DNA of 64,000 nucleotides from an uncultured Lachnospiraceae bacterium (GTDB taxonomy: Bacteria > Bacillota > Clostridia > Lachnospirales > Lachnospiraceae): assembly GCA_910577015.1 (NCBI GenBank), contig CAJTKU010000008.1, forward strand, positions 61,618 through 125,617. Direction: 5' to 3'. This document shows, piece by piece, positions 51,698-59,347 of the stretch (position 1 is the stretch's first letter; each line of letters starts with the position of its first letter). The notes beneath the pieces were generated by a model. It had not been told where the DNA came from, did not search any database, and saw nothing but the letters and a program-made list of their open reading frames with translations. The position numbers were made by a program, and so were the translations under genes.

Positions 51698-52045
51698 ATG
51701 GCAAAACGTGGTGGATTTCCGGGCGGAGCAATGCCCGGCAACATGAGCAACCTGATGAAACAGGCGCAGAGGATGCAGCGCCAGATGGAGGAGAACCAGA
51801 AGGAACTGGAAACCAAAGAATTTACTGCCACATCAGGAGGCGGTGCGGTTGAGGTTACCGTATCGGGAAAGAAAGAAGTCCTGAAGGTAAAACTGGCGGA
51901 AGAAGTGGTAGACCCTGAGGATATTGAAATGTTGCAGGATTTGATTGTAGCGGCAGCCAATGAAGCGATGCGGCAGGCGGAAGAGGAGAATGCGGCGTTG
52001 ATGAACAAGATGACCGGAGGGTTCGGAGGAGGCTTTCCTTTCTGA
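51698..52045 (+). CDS. YbaB/EbfC nucleoid-associated protein
   Basis: Small DNA-binding protein, 115 residues, acting as a dimer on the nucleoid. The start is rich in Gly/Met (GGFPGGAMPGNMSNLMKQAQ), followed by the helix MQRQMEENQKELETKEFTAT and the strand region GGGAVEVTVSGKKEVLKVKL that are typical. The Gly-rich tail ends GGFGGGFPF. The stop overlaps the recR start by one base (TGATG), so they are coupled. Confidence 0.95.
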   Translation: MAKRGGFPGGAMPGNMSNLMKQAQRMQRQMEENQKELETKEFTATSGGGAVEVTVSGKKEVLKVKLAEEVVDPEDIEMLQDLIVAAANEAMRQAEEENAALMNKMTGGFGGGFPF

Positions 52046-52641
52046 TGGAACTGTACAGCGGACATATCAATAAGTTAATTGAAGAACTGGCAGCTCTCCC
52101 CGGCATAGGCAGCAAATCGGCGCAAAGGCTTGCCTTTCATCTGATTAACATGCCTAAGGAAAAGGTAAACAGGCTTGCGGCGGCCATTGTTGACGCCAAA
52201 GAAAATGTGCGTTACTGTAAGGAGTGCTACACACTGACGGATAAAGAAATCTGTCCTGTATGTGCAAACGGGCGCAGAAACCACGCGCAGATTATGGTGG
52301 TGGAAAACGCAAGGGATTTGGCGGCTTACGAAAAGACCGGCAAGTACGAAGGCGTATACCACGTGCTTCACGGGGCGATTTCTCCCATGCTCGGAATAGG
52401 TCCGGGGGACATCAAACTGAAGGAACTGGTGAATCGCCTTGAAGGGGATGTGGAAGAGGTGATTGTCGCTACCAATTCCAGTCTGGAGGGAGAAACCACG
52501 GCAATGTACATCAGTAAGCTGATTAAGCCCACGGGGGTGAAAGTGACCAGGATAGCCAGCGGTGTTCCGGTGGGAGGCGATTTGGAATACATTGATGAGG
52601 TGACGCTGCTTCGCGCCCTGGAGGGACGTACGGAATTATAA
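52045..52641 (+). CDS. recR: recombination mediator RecR
   Basis: Ring-forming partner of RecO and RecF in loading RecA at gaps. 198 residues, the standard length. HhH motif LPGIGSKSAQRLAFHL, the four-cysteine zinc finger CKECYTLTDKEICPVC (about 57-72), the Toprim domain (IMVVENARDLAAYEKTGKY, and the ISPMLGIGPGDIKLKELVNR region, in parts GAISPMLGIGPGD) and the Walker-like C-terminus EGETTAMYISKLIKP. It closes the dnaX-ybaB-recR unit and a terminator follows. Confidence 0.97.
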   Translation: MELYSGHINKLIEELAALPGIGSKSAQRLAFHLINMPKEKVNRLAAAIVDAKENVRYCKECYTLTDKEICPVCANGRRNHAQIMVVENARDLAAYEKTGKYEGVYHVLHGAISPMLGIGPGDIKLKELVNRLEGDVEEVIVATNSSLEGETTAMYISKLIKPTGVKVTRIASGVPVGGDLEYIDEVTLLRALEGRTEL

Positions 52642-52650
52642 GACGAATTA

Positions 52651-52681
52651 CAGGACGCTAAAAAGGCGTCTTGTTTTTTTG
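52651..52681 (+). terminator. terminator after recR
   Basis: GGACGC and GCGTCT pair around TAAAAAG, followed by TGTTTTTTT. Confidence 0.8.
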
Positions 52682-52773
52682 TCGAAAAAAAATCACTTTG
52701 GCAAACATTTTTCGCGGGAAAATGCAAAAAGAAAGGTGTATACTGTGCGCAAAATAGGAAGCGGGGAATTTGC

Positions 52774-54024
52774 ATGGAACTGCCAAAAAATATTGTACAG
52801 ATAGGAAAACCGGACAGGGTACACAAGATTTTTGTAGAAGATTATGTGGTGTCATACATAAAACAGTTAAATAAAGCCTGCGACGATAAAAGTATCGGCA
52901 TTGCCCTGTATGGAAAGTTTTTTGAAGAGGAAGAATGCAAGTATTATTTTTTGTACGGAGCGGCAAGAATAGACGGATTGGAGCACCGGGGCCCCTATCT
53001 TTCCCAGGTGGAGAAAGAAGAAGTTGCGGATGTGGGCAGGCGGTATTTTGACGGTTACGATTTCCTGGCATGGTGCAGTGTGAAAGGGGAACCCCTGGAA
53101 GGGTTTTTTGTGCAGGTGCAGGGAAAAGGGGTGGAAGTAGAAGGGTATGCCTGCTTTTATGAAAAAAATGAAAGCATGTTAAACTATATGCTTCTGTCCG
53201 GACAGAAGCAGGATGCCGGAAGCGAACCTTCAAAACAGGCGGCTGAAAAGCCCGGCAGGGGAGAATGGAAAGCGGCTGATTACATAAAACCGGTGGAAAA
53301 GACTGCGGAAAAAATAGAAAAGAGAAAAAAAGAAGCAGTCAAAAAGACGGAATATATGAAGGTGGCAGTGGCGGCAGTTTTTCTTGTGTTATGCGTAGCG
53401 GGGGTTTCCACCCTGAACAATTATGAAAAACTGGAAGACATCCAGGTGGCTGCGAGGAAGGTGATTGCAAATATGACGGAACAAAAGCTGCCGGATGCCG
53501 ATACGGATGACGCCATACTGGGATTGGGAACCGATTTACAGACGGTAAGTCCCGGGGCGGAGGACGACGAAAAAGATATTTCGGGAAATGAAAAAGACGG
53601 ACAAGCAGGGCCGGACGCCGCACAGGGAACGACGGTGCAGGAAAATGAAAATACCGGTATGGAGGGACAGCAGCAGGCAGAAGGAAACATGCAGCAGGGT
53701 GAACAGCCGGATGTTTTGCAGGGGGGACAGCAGGAGAGCCAGCAGGACGGAGCGCAGGCAGGAGGCAGCCAGCCGGATGCAGGTACATTACCGGATGCGG
53801 AAACATCTCAAAACGGGGAAGGATTGGAAGAAACAGAACCCGCGGAGGATGTGATGGCGGACCAGGGAACTCTTGTGTCTTATACGGTTGCAAAGGGGGA
53901 TACCCTGATAAGCATCTGCACACAGAAGTACGGCTCTCTGGATAAATTACAGGAAATCTGCGAACTGAACGGCATTGCCAATGCAGATAATATTCAGGTA
54001 GGACAAACCATTTTACTTCCATAG
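52774..54024 (+). CDS. membrane protein with C-terminal LysM domain
   Basis: 416 residues. The N-terminal ~150 residues form a cytosolic region (VSYIKQLNKACDDKSIGIAL, YFLYGAARIDGLEHRGPYLS) that I do not recognise beyond Lachnospiraceae proteins of this layout. One membrane helix (MKVAVAAVFLVLCVAGVSTL, about 194) leads to an outside linker rich in Gln, Gly, Glu and Asp (about 220-365). The LysM domain at the end (YTVAKGDTLISICTQKYGSL, then ICELNGIANADNIQVGQTIL) binds peptidoglycan GlcNAc. The protein probably links cytosol and cell wall. Its start lies in AT-rich sequence with GGGGAATTTGC upstream. Confidence 0.8.
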   Translation: MELPKNIVQIGKPDRVHKIFVEDYVVSYIKQLNKACDDKSIGIALYGKFFEEEECKYYFLYGAARIDGLEHRGPYLSQVEKEEVADVGRRYFDGYDFLAWCSVKGEPLEGFFVQVQGKGVEVEGYACFYEKNESMLNYMLLSGQKQDAGSEPSKQAAEKPGRGEWKAADYIKPVEKTAEKIEKRKKEAVKKTEYMKVAVAAVFLVLCVAGVSTLNNYEKLEDIQVAARKVIANMTEQKLPDADTDDAILGLGTDLQTVSPGAEDDEKDISGNEKDGQAGPDAAQGTTVQENENTGMEGQQQAEGNMQQGEQPDVLQGGQQESQQDGAQAGGSQPDAGTLPDAETSQNGEGLEETEPAEDVMADQGTLVSYTVAKGDTLISICTQKYGSLDKLQEICELNGIANADNIQVGQTILLP

Positions 54025-54079
54025 TGTTTCTGTGTTATACTATAAAAAGTTAAAGTTTTGTGCGGTACGAGGAAATAAG

Positions 54080-55321
54080 ATGGCAGATATCAGAAGCTAT
54101 ACAAGAGAAAAAGCAAAAAGAGAGACAGAAAAGACAAACAAAGAAAGCAGGCTGCGGCTGGTAAAAGCGGAAAGCAAGGAAACCTTCCAAAAAAAACTTT
54201 TTAGGCACAGATTGTCCTTTTTTTATAAAATCATGCTTTCTGTCCTGGTCTGTGCCGCCCTTATTGTAATAGCTGTCCTTCAATACAAAAACAGACTGTA
54301 TGAAGACTATGAGGTTATAAGCAAGGTTGATATGGAAATGGCAGGTCAGGCGACGAATATCCGGCTGGGAAGCAATATTCTGACGTACAGCAAGGATGGC
54401 GCACGCTGCATGGATGCAAAAGGAAATGTCCTTTGGAACCAGACATACGAGATGCAGAGTCCTATCGTTGCCGTATGCGGCAATGTGGTGGCAATCGGTG
54501 ATTTTAACGGCAGGACGATATATGTCCAGGATTCTGAAAAGCAGTTGGGCACCATATCCACAAACCTTCCCATAAGAAATATCTGCGTGGCGCAAAACGG
54601 GGTGGTGGCGGCTGTACTGGAGGACACAAAAGTAACCTGGATATACATATATGACTCTGCCGGAAAGGAACTTCTGTACTTTTACACCACCATAAAAAAT
54701 ACAGGGTATCCGGTTTCTGTGAGCCTTTCCCCAAATGCGCTGCTCTGCATGGTATCCTATATGTATGTGGACGCGGGCGTTTTAAAATCCAGTATAGCGT
54801 TTTACAACTTTGACGAGTACGGGAAAAACCAGATAGATAATCTGGTAGGCGGTTACAATTATACGGATGTTGTGGTTCCGTATGTGCAGTTTATGGACAA
54901 TCAAACTGCGTTTGCCGTTGCCGATGACGCCGTTATGTTTTACAGCGGCAGTCAGGTGCCGGAACTTTTGTCCATCCACTATCTCCAGACAGAAGTGAGA
55001 AGCGTGTTTTACAATGAAAATTATGTAGGTCTGGTTTTCAACAACGATACAGGCGAAAGCAGATACCGGCTGGAAATATATGATAAGTCAGGGGAAAACA
55101 TAGGAACCCGCGAATTTGACATGGATTATCTGGAAATTGTGTTTCACAAAGATACTTTTATCATATATAATGATGAAGAATGCCTGATTGCTACCATGGA
55201 CGGCATTGACAAATACCATGGCGGATTTAAAAAGACGGTGGAACTGCTGGTACCCGGAAACGGACAGTACCGGTATACATTGATAACAGGAGATTCCCTG
55301 GATACGATACAAATGAAGTAA
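54080..55321 (+). CDS. DUF5711-like membrane-anchored beta-propeller protein
   Basis: 413 residues from the ATG at 54080 (GAGGAAATAAG upstream). A basic cytosolic N-terminus (about 1-50) is followed by one membrane helix (FYKIMLSVLVCAALIVIAVL) and a ~330-residue extracellular region of repeated four-strand blades (NILTYSKDGARCMDAKGNVL, VAIGDFNGRTIYVQDSEKQL), i.e. a PQQ/WD-like propeller. This is the pattern of DUF5711 proteins of clostridia; function unknown. The gene is followed 13 bases later by cvpA, so it may act at the cell envelope. Confidence 0.75.
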   Translation: MADIRSYTREKAKRETEKTNKESRLRLVKAESKETFQKKLFRHRLSFFYKIMLSVLVCAALIVIAVLQYKNRLYEDYEVISKVDMEMAGQATNIRLGSNILTYSKDGARCMDAKGNVLWNQTYEMQSPIVAVCGNVVAIGDFNGRTIYVQDSEKQLGTISTNLPIRNICVAQNGVVAAVLEDTKVTWIYIYDSAGKELLYFYTTIKNTGYPVSVSLSPNALLCMVSYMYVDAGVLKSSIAFYNFDEYGKNQIDNLVGGYNYTDVVVPYVQFMDNQTAFAVADDAVMFYSGSQVPELLSIHYLQTEVRSVFYNENYVGLVFNNDTGESRYRLEIYDKSGENIGTREFDMDYLEIVFHKDTFIIYNDEECLIATMDGIDKYHGGFKKTVELLVPGNGQYRYTLITGDSLDTIQMK

Positions 55322-55334
55322 AGGAGTACCTGAT

Positions 55335-55841
55335 ATGAACTGGTTATTGATTGCGGCGGCGGTTGTTTTGGTATGGAGGATTGCGGAGGGTATACACAGA
55401 GGTATGGTAAAAGAAATCATTTCCTTTGTTTCCCTCATTGTCTTGTGCCTGGCGGTTGCGCTGCTTGGCACAGCCCTGAGCAAATACTTTGAAAAGGATA
55501 TGGTCAGTCTGGCGGTTGCTATTATACTGCTGCTGGTTTTATGCATTGCGCACAGATTGTTAAGTCTGGTGTTTTTTTCGGCAAAACTGATTGCCAAGCT
55601 GCCGGTTATCCATTCCATGGATAAGGCGATGGGAGCGGTTATCGGTGTGCTGGAAACCATTTTGCTCTTGTGGGTGCTTTATTCCCTGGTGATTACGGTT
55701 GGAATGGGTATGGCCGGACCGCAGATTGTGCAGTATGCCTCGGAAAATCCGGTATTAAGCTTTTTTTATAAGTATAATTATTTACAACATTTTGTGGATA
55801 TTCTTGCCCAGAAAATGAACCTGTTGGGCGTAACTTTATAA
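55335..55841 (+). CDS. CvpA-family membrane protein
   Basis: 168 residues with four to five hydrophobic helices, starting with the typical (LI)AAAVVLVWRIAEGIHRGMVKEI, in parts WRIAEGIHRGMVKE and SFVSLIVLCLAVAL. The charged-Gly motif after helix 1 (GIHRGMVKE) and the later KLPVIHSMDKAMGAVIGVLE match CvpA/colicin V production proteins. In Bacillota the role is unclear, perhaps in envelope homeostasis. The start follows AAGGAG. Confidence 0.83.
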   Translation: MNWLLIAAAVVLVWRIAEGIHRGMVKEIISFVSLIVLCLAVALLGTALSKYFEKDMVSLAVAIILLLVLCIAHRLLSLVFFSAKLIAKLPVIHSMDKAMGAVIGVLETILLLWVLYSLVITVGMGMAGPQIVQYASENPVLSFFYKYNYLQHFVDILAQKMNLLGVTL

Positions 55842-55853
55842 TGTTTAAAATGG

Positions 55854-55879
55854 CACTCTTCCTCTGGAAGAGTGTTTTT
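55854..55879 (+). terminator. terminator between cvpA and the export operon
   Basis: CACTCTTCC (55854-55862), loop TCT, GGAAGAGTG (55866-55874), TTTTT. It starts 13 bases after the cvpA stop. It may also attenuate read-through into the adaptor genes, since no strong separate promoter is seen before them. Confidence 0.88.
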
Positions 55880-55897
55880 GGTACGAAAGGAAAGAAC

Positions 55898-56980
55898 ATG
55901 ATGAAACGGAGTTTGTTGATATTTTTGGCGGCGGCGTGTCTGGGTATAACAGCCTGTTCGGCAAATAAAGATACGGAACCGGTGATTGAACTGGAGTCGG
56001 AAGAAGAAAATAAAGGATTTGTTACAGTTGCGCCGGAGTATGGGGATGTTGTAAAAAGTGTGAAGGTTACTTGTACCTATCAGGCGACGGAACAGGAGGA
56101 CCTGTACCTGAAGGGGGAAGGCCTGTGGATTGAAACTTTGAATGTAAAAACGGGAGATATTGTCGAAAAAGGCGAACTATTATTTATGCTTTCCGTTGAG
56201 CATCTGGAAGAGGAAATAGAGGAACTTGAATATGAAATAGACAGTATTTCTTTAAAACTTGCCCATATCAGGGAGATGGAAGCGTTTGAATTGTCAAGCA
56301 AGGAGTTTTTGTATAGCTACACCGGCATGACCGAAGATGACAAAAAAAGGATGAAGGAAGAGCTGGAAGAGATTAAAAAGGCTCATGCAGATGAAATAAG
56401 AGAACTGGAAGACGCGCTGTATATAACGCAGAAAAAACTGGAACAGTGTAAAGAAGACTATGACGAAGGTTTTTTCAGGGCAGGCATTAACGGTGTGGTT
56501 ACTTATTTGGAAGAATCCGTGCAGTACCGTTTTTTTTCTTCTGACAAGGAGGTAAAAGTGGTAACCATAAGCAATCTGGACTCCTGCTATTTTGTGGCGC
56601 AGAACACAGAATATGCAGACTATTTCAGGGAAGCGGACAGCGTTACCATTACCTGTACTGATTCCGGCGCCCAAAGCTATTGTGAAGCGGTACCGGCGCT
56701 GGTAGGGCAGTGGGACGAAAAAATGTATTTTAAGCCTGTGGGAGAAGAGATATATGATTTTAATCAGACCGGAAACATTGTCGTGGAATTGGAGAAAAGG
56801 GAAAATGTTCTCTGTATTCCCAATGCAGCGCTGCATGAGTCGGAGGAAGGATTTTTTGTTTATGTGTCGGAGGAAGGTATTTTGAATATGCGATATGTGA
56901 CAGTGGGTCTTTGCGGCTCGGAACTGACTGAAATTACAGGAGGCCTGACGCAGGAAGATACGATTTTACTGAGAAAATAA
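55898..56980 (+). CDS. lipoprotein efflux adaptor 1 (HlyD/MacA-like)
   Basis: 360 residues from the ATG pair at 55898/55901 (GAAAGGAAAG upstream). The signal peptide ends in the lipobox ITAC, so it is anchored outside the membrane. It has the membrane-fusion-protein order: a half lipoyl/barrel strand (GLWIETLNVKTGDIVEKGEL), a long coiled coil (about 100-190, HLEEEIEELEYEIDSISLKL and KKRMKEELEEIKKAHADEIR), the second lipoyl half (FRAGINGVVTYLEES) and a barrel with PNAALHESEEGFFVYV. It is the first of three adaptors in a row that precede an FtsX-type permease. This suggests a MacAB-like complex in a single-membrane cell. Confidence 0.85.
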   Translation: MMKRSLLIFLAAACLGITACSANKDTEPVIELESEEENKGFVTVAPEYGDVVKSVKVTCTYQATEQEDLYLKGEGLWIETLNVKTGDIVEKGELLFMLSVEHLEEEIEELEYEIDSISLKLAHIREMEAFELSSKEFLYSYTGMTEDDKKRMKEELEEIKKAHADEIRELEDALYITQKKLEQCKEDYDEGFFRAGINGVVTYLEESVQYRFFSSDKEVKVVTISNLDSCYFVAQNTEYADYFREADSVTITCTDSGAQSYCEAVPALVGQWDEKMYFKPVGEEIYDFNQTGNIVVELEKRENVLCIPNAALHESEEGFFVYVSEEGILNMRYVTVGLCGSELTEITGGLTQEDTILLRK

Positions 56981-56999
56981 CCTATCAGGAAGGAAAGGC

Positions 57000-58142
57000 A
57001 TGGACATTGGGATGAAAACAAAAATTGGATTAGGTATCCTGCTGGTGGCAGTGGCAATGTCGGCTGGATGTACTGACGAAAAAGAAGAAAACAACGTCGT
57101 TATTGAATTGCAGGAAAGCGCGATAAATGCCCCGCAGACGACGGAAGTGACAAGAGGTGATTTGGAGGTTTCCTTAACGATAGACGCGCTGATTGGTCCG
57201 GCAATAGAGCAGCTTACCTTTGAAAAAAAGGGGGAGTTTTCCCGATTTTGTGTGAATCTGGGGCAGGAAGTGCAGGCTGGTGATGTGATTGCGCTTTCCA
57301 TCAGCAGGGCAACGGAGGAGAGTATAGAAGAAAAGCAGAGGGAACTGGAAAACTTAAAAAGAGATTATGAATACGAGAGAGCCATGCTGGAAAGCAATAT
57401 TGAGCTTCTCAATTTGCAGGTAAAGGATTTAGACGAAAAGATTGTGTTTGAAGAGAAAAATTCCCCCATGTATAATAGCTTGAGCGTGCAGACAGGGAGA
57501 TGCAGGGAGGAGAGAAAGAAACTGGAGCTGGAACTGAAGCAACTGGGTGAGACGTATGAACTGGAACTTGCCCATTTGGAAAAGCAGCTTGCCAATCTGG
57601 TGGAAAAGAAAAACGGAAACGTGATAAGAGCGCCATATGACGGTGTGATTGTCGCATTGGCTTCCGTTACATATGGAGATACTATCGATACGGAATTGTA
57701 CTACGCAGCGATTGCCGACACGAGCGTTTATTATGCAAGGTGTAACTATGTAAATCAGGGGATTGTAAACGCCATGCAGGAAACGGTTTTCTGGATGGAC
57801 GGAAAAGAGTATCCCATAGAATATCTTCCTATGGATGATAAAATATACGCTGAGAAAAAAAACAATAAGGAAACTTTGTATTCGGAATTTATAATCACGG
57901 AGCCAAAGGGGGAAATAGAATACGGGGATTATGGGAAAATCAAACTGATTTCGGCTGTGAAAAAGGATGTGCTTTTGCTGCCGGCAAATGCAGTGATGGG
58001 GGATGAAACGGGAAATTATGTATATATGGATGTGGAGGGCAGCAGACAAAGGGTTGCGGTAAAAAAGGGAAGCAGCGACGGTATCTTTGTAGAGATAACG
58101 GAGGGCTTACAGGAAGGAGATGTCGTCTATGTGCAGGAGTAA
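57000..58142 (+). CDS. lipoprotein efflux adaptor 2 (HlyD/MacA-like)
   Basis: 380 residues; the start at 57000 follows AGGAAGGAAAGG. Lipobox MSAGC after a short signal. Strands FCVNLGQEVQAGDVIALSIS form the first lipoyl half, residues ~100-200 a coiled-coil hairpin (EEKQRELENLKRDYEYERAM, ERKKLELELKQLGETYELEL), and IRAPYDGVIVALASVTYGDT the second half. A barrel with LLPANAVMGDETGNYVYMDV closes it. Similar in build to adaptor 1 but clearly diverged, so not a recent copy. Its end overlaps the next adaptor gene. Confidence 0.86.
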   Translation: MDIGMKTKIGLGILLVAVAMSAGCTDEKEENNVVIELQESAINAPQTTEVTRGDLEVSLTIDALIGPAIEQLTFEKKGEFSRFCVNLGQEVQAGDVIALSISRATEESIEEKQRELENLKRDYEYERAMLESNIELLNLQVKDLDEKIVFEEKNSPMYNSLSVQTGRCREERKKLELELKQLGETYELELAHLEKQLANLVEKKNGNVIRAPYDGVIVALASVTYGDTIDTELYYAAIADTSVYYARCNYVNQGIVNAMQETVFWMDGKEYPIEYLPMDDKIYAEKKNNKETLYSEFIITEPKGEIEYGDYGKIKLISAVKKDVLLLPANAVMGDETGNYVYMDVEGSRQRVAVKKGSSDGIFVEITEGLQEGDVVYVQE

Positions 58143-59322
58143 AAGAGTGGGATGGCTGCTGCCGGTATTGGCGGCAGTAACGGTTTTCCAGGCATGTGCA
58201 GTACCTGAAAAATGGATGGCGGATACGGGAAGCAGCGGAAAGAAGGAGATTGCCAGGGAAGAGTACCTGAATGTGAATGCGCTTTCATCACGCGAAGAAG
58301 AAGGACCCGGAGGACGATATACGGTATATACACTTACCAGAGGTACTTTTGTAGAGGAAATTCTTTCGCAAAAGCTGGGCAGGGAATTTATCAACACTAC
58401 AGTGGTTAGCCTGGATTTAGGAGAGCAGGCATACAAACTGGAATCATATTCTGTCAATTATTTTGACCATGTCAATGCAGGCGACGTGATAGCTACATTC
58501 CGTGCTTCCGAAGACGAAATAGCTACCACGGAAGCGCAGCAGAAATTGCAAAGATTACAGGAACAATATCAACGGGCAGTCTTAGAGAGGGAAGACGAAG
58601 TCAGGGAGCAGGAGAAGGAAAGAAAGGAACTGCTTTTGGAGGTGGAAAAGCAGGGATTGACAGAAGAATGTTATGAGATAAAGGCATTTGACATGCGCGT
58701 CGGACAAAGTGAACTTACATGGGAATATGAACGGCAGAAGAAAGAGCAGGAAGTGGAAGACGCTAAAAAAGAACTTGATAAACTGGTGGGAAACGGGGGT
58801 ATTTACCAGTTGACGGCGCCTGTGGAAGGGTATGTGGTCTTTTCCAGCAGATGGATGGAGGGTTCGACATTTACCGGCAGTTCCCCTTTTTGTGAGATAT
58901 TGAACGGAAAAGATTATTATCTGAGAGTTGAAAGGCAGGGGGAACGGTTTTGCTACGGTATGGACCTTTCTGTTGACACATTATTCGGAGAAAAGACCGG
59001 CAGGGTAGTCAGTGCAGGCAGCATAGCGTTATATGGCAATCTGAATACGGGGGACGCTATTATCCGGCTGGATATGGACGATACAGAATTGCTGGACAGC
59101 GGCGATAAGTCTAATACCTTGCAGGGAAGCCTGGGAACGGTATCCGATGTATTGCTGGTACCCAAACAGGCGGTTTCAGAGGAAAATAAAGAATATTTTG
59201 TTACTGTATTAAAAGAGGATGGCAGCCTGTTAAAAACGAAATTTATCCCCGGAGGAAGCAACGATGAATATTACTGGGTGATGAATGGATTAAAAGAAGG
59301 TATGCAGATTATCTATAAATGA
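58129..59322 (+). CDS. lipoprotein efflux adaptor 3 (HlyD/MacA-like)
   Basis: 397 residues from the ATG at 58129; AAGGAG lies 9 bases upstream, inside the previous gene, and an ATG at 58120 would be too close to it. Lipobox FQAC. Coiled coil at about 130-215 (EAQQKLQRLQEQYQRAVLER, ELTWEYERQKKEQEVEDAKK), then the lipoyl half LTAPVEGYVVFSSRWMEGST and the barrel SDVLLVPKQAVSEENKEYFV. The 14-base overlap with adaptor 2 implies coupled translation. The three adaptors could form a mixed hexamer or serve in turn; this is not known. Confidence 0.86.
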   Translation: MCRSKRVGWLLPVLAAVTVFQACAVPEKWMADTGSSGKKEIAREEYLNVNALSSREEEGPGGRYTVYTLTRGTFVEEILSQKLGREFINTTVVSLDLGEQAYKLESYSVNYFDHVNAGDVIATFRASEDEIATTEAQQKLQRLQEQYQRAVLEREDEVREQEKERKELLLEVEKQGLTEECYEIKAFDMRVGQSELTWEYERQKKEQEVEDAKKELDKLVGNGGIYQLTAPVEGYVVFSSRWMEGSTFTGSSPFCEILNGKDYYLRVERQGERFCYGMDLSVDTLFGEKTGRVVSAGSIALYGNLNTGDAIIRLDMDDTELLDSGDKSNTLQGSLGTVSDVLLVPKQAVSEENKEYFVTVLKEDGSLLKTKFIPGGSNDEYYWVMNGLKEGMQIIYK

Positions 59323-59347
59323 TAAAGGAAGGAATCAGGCGGGATAT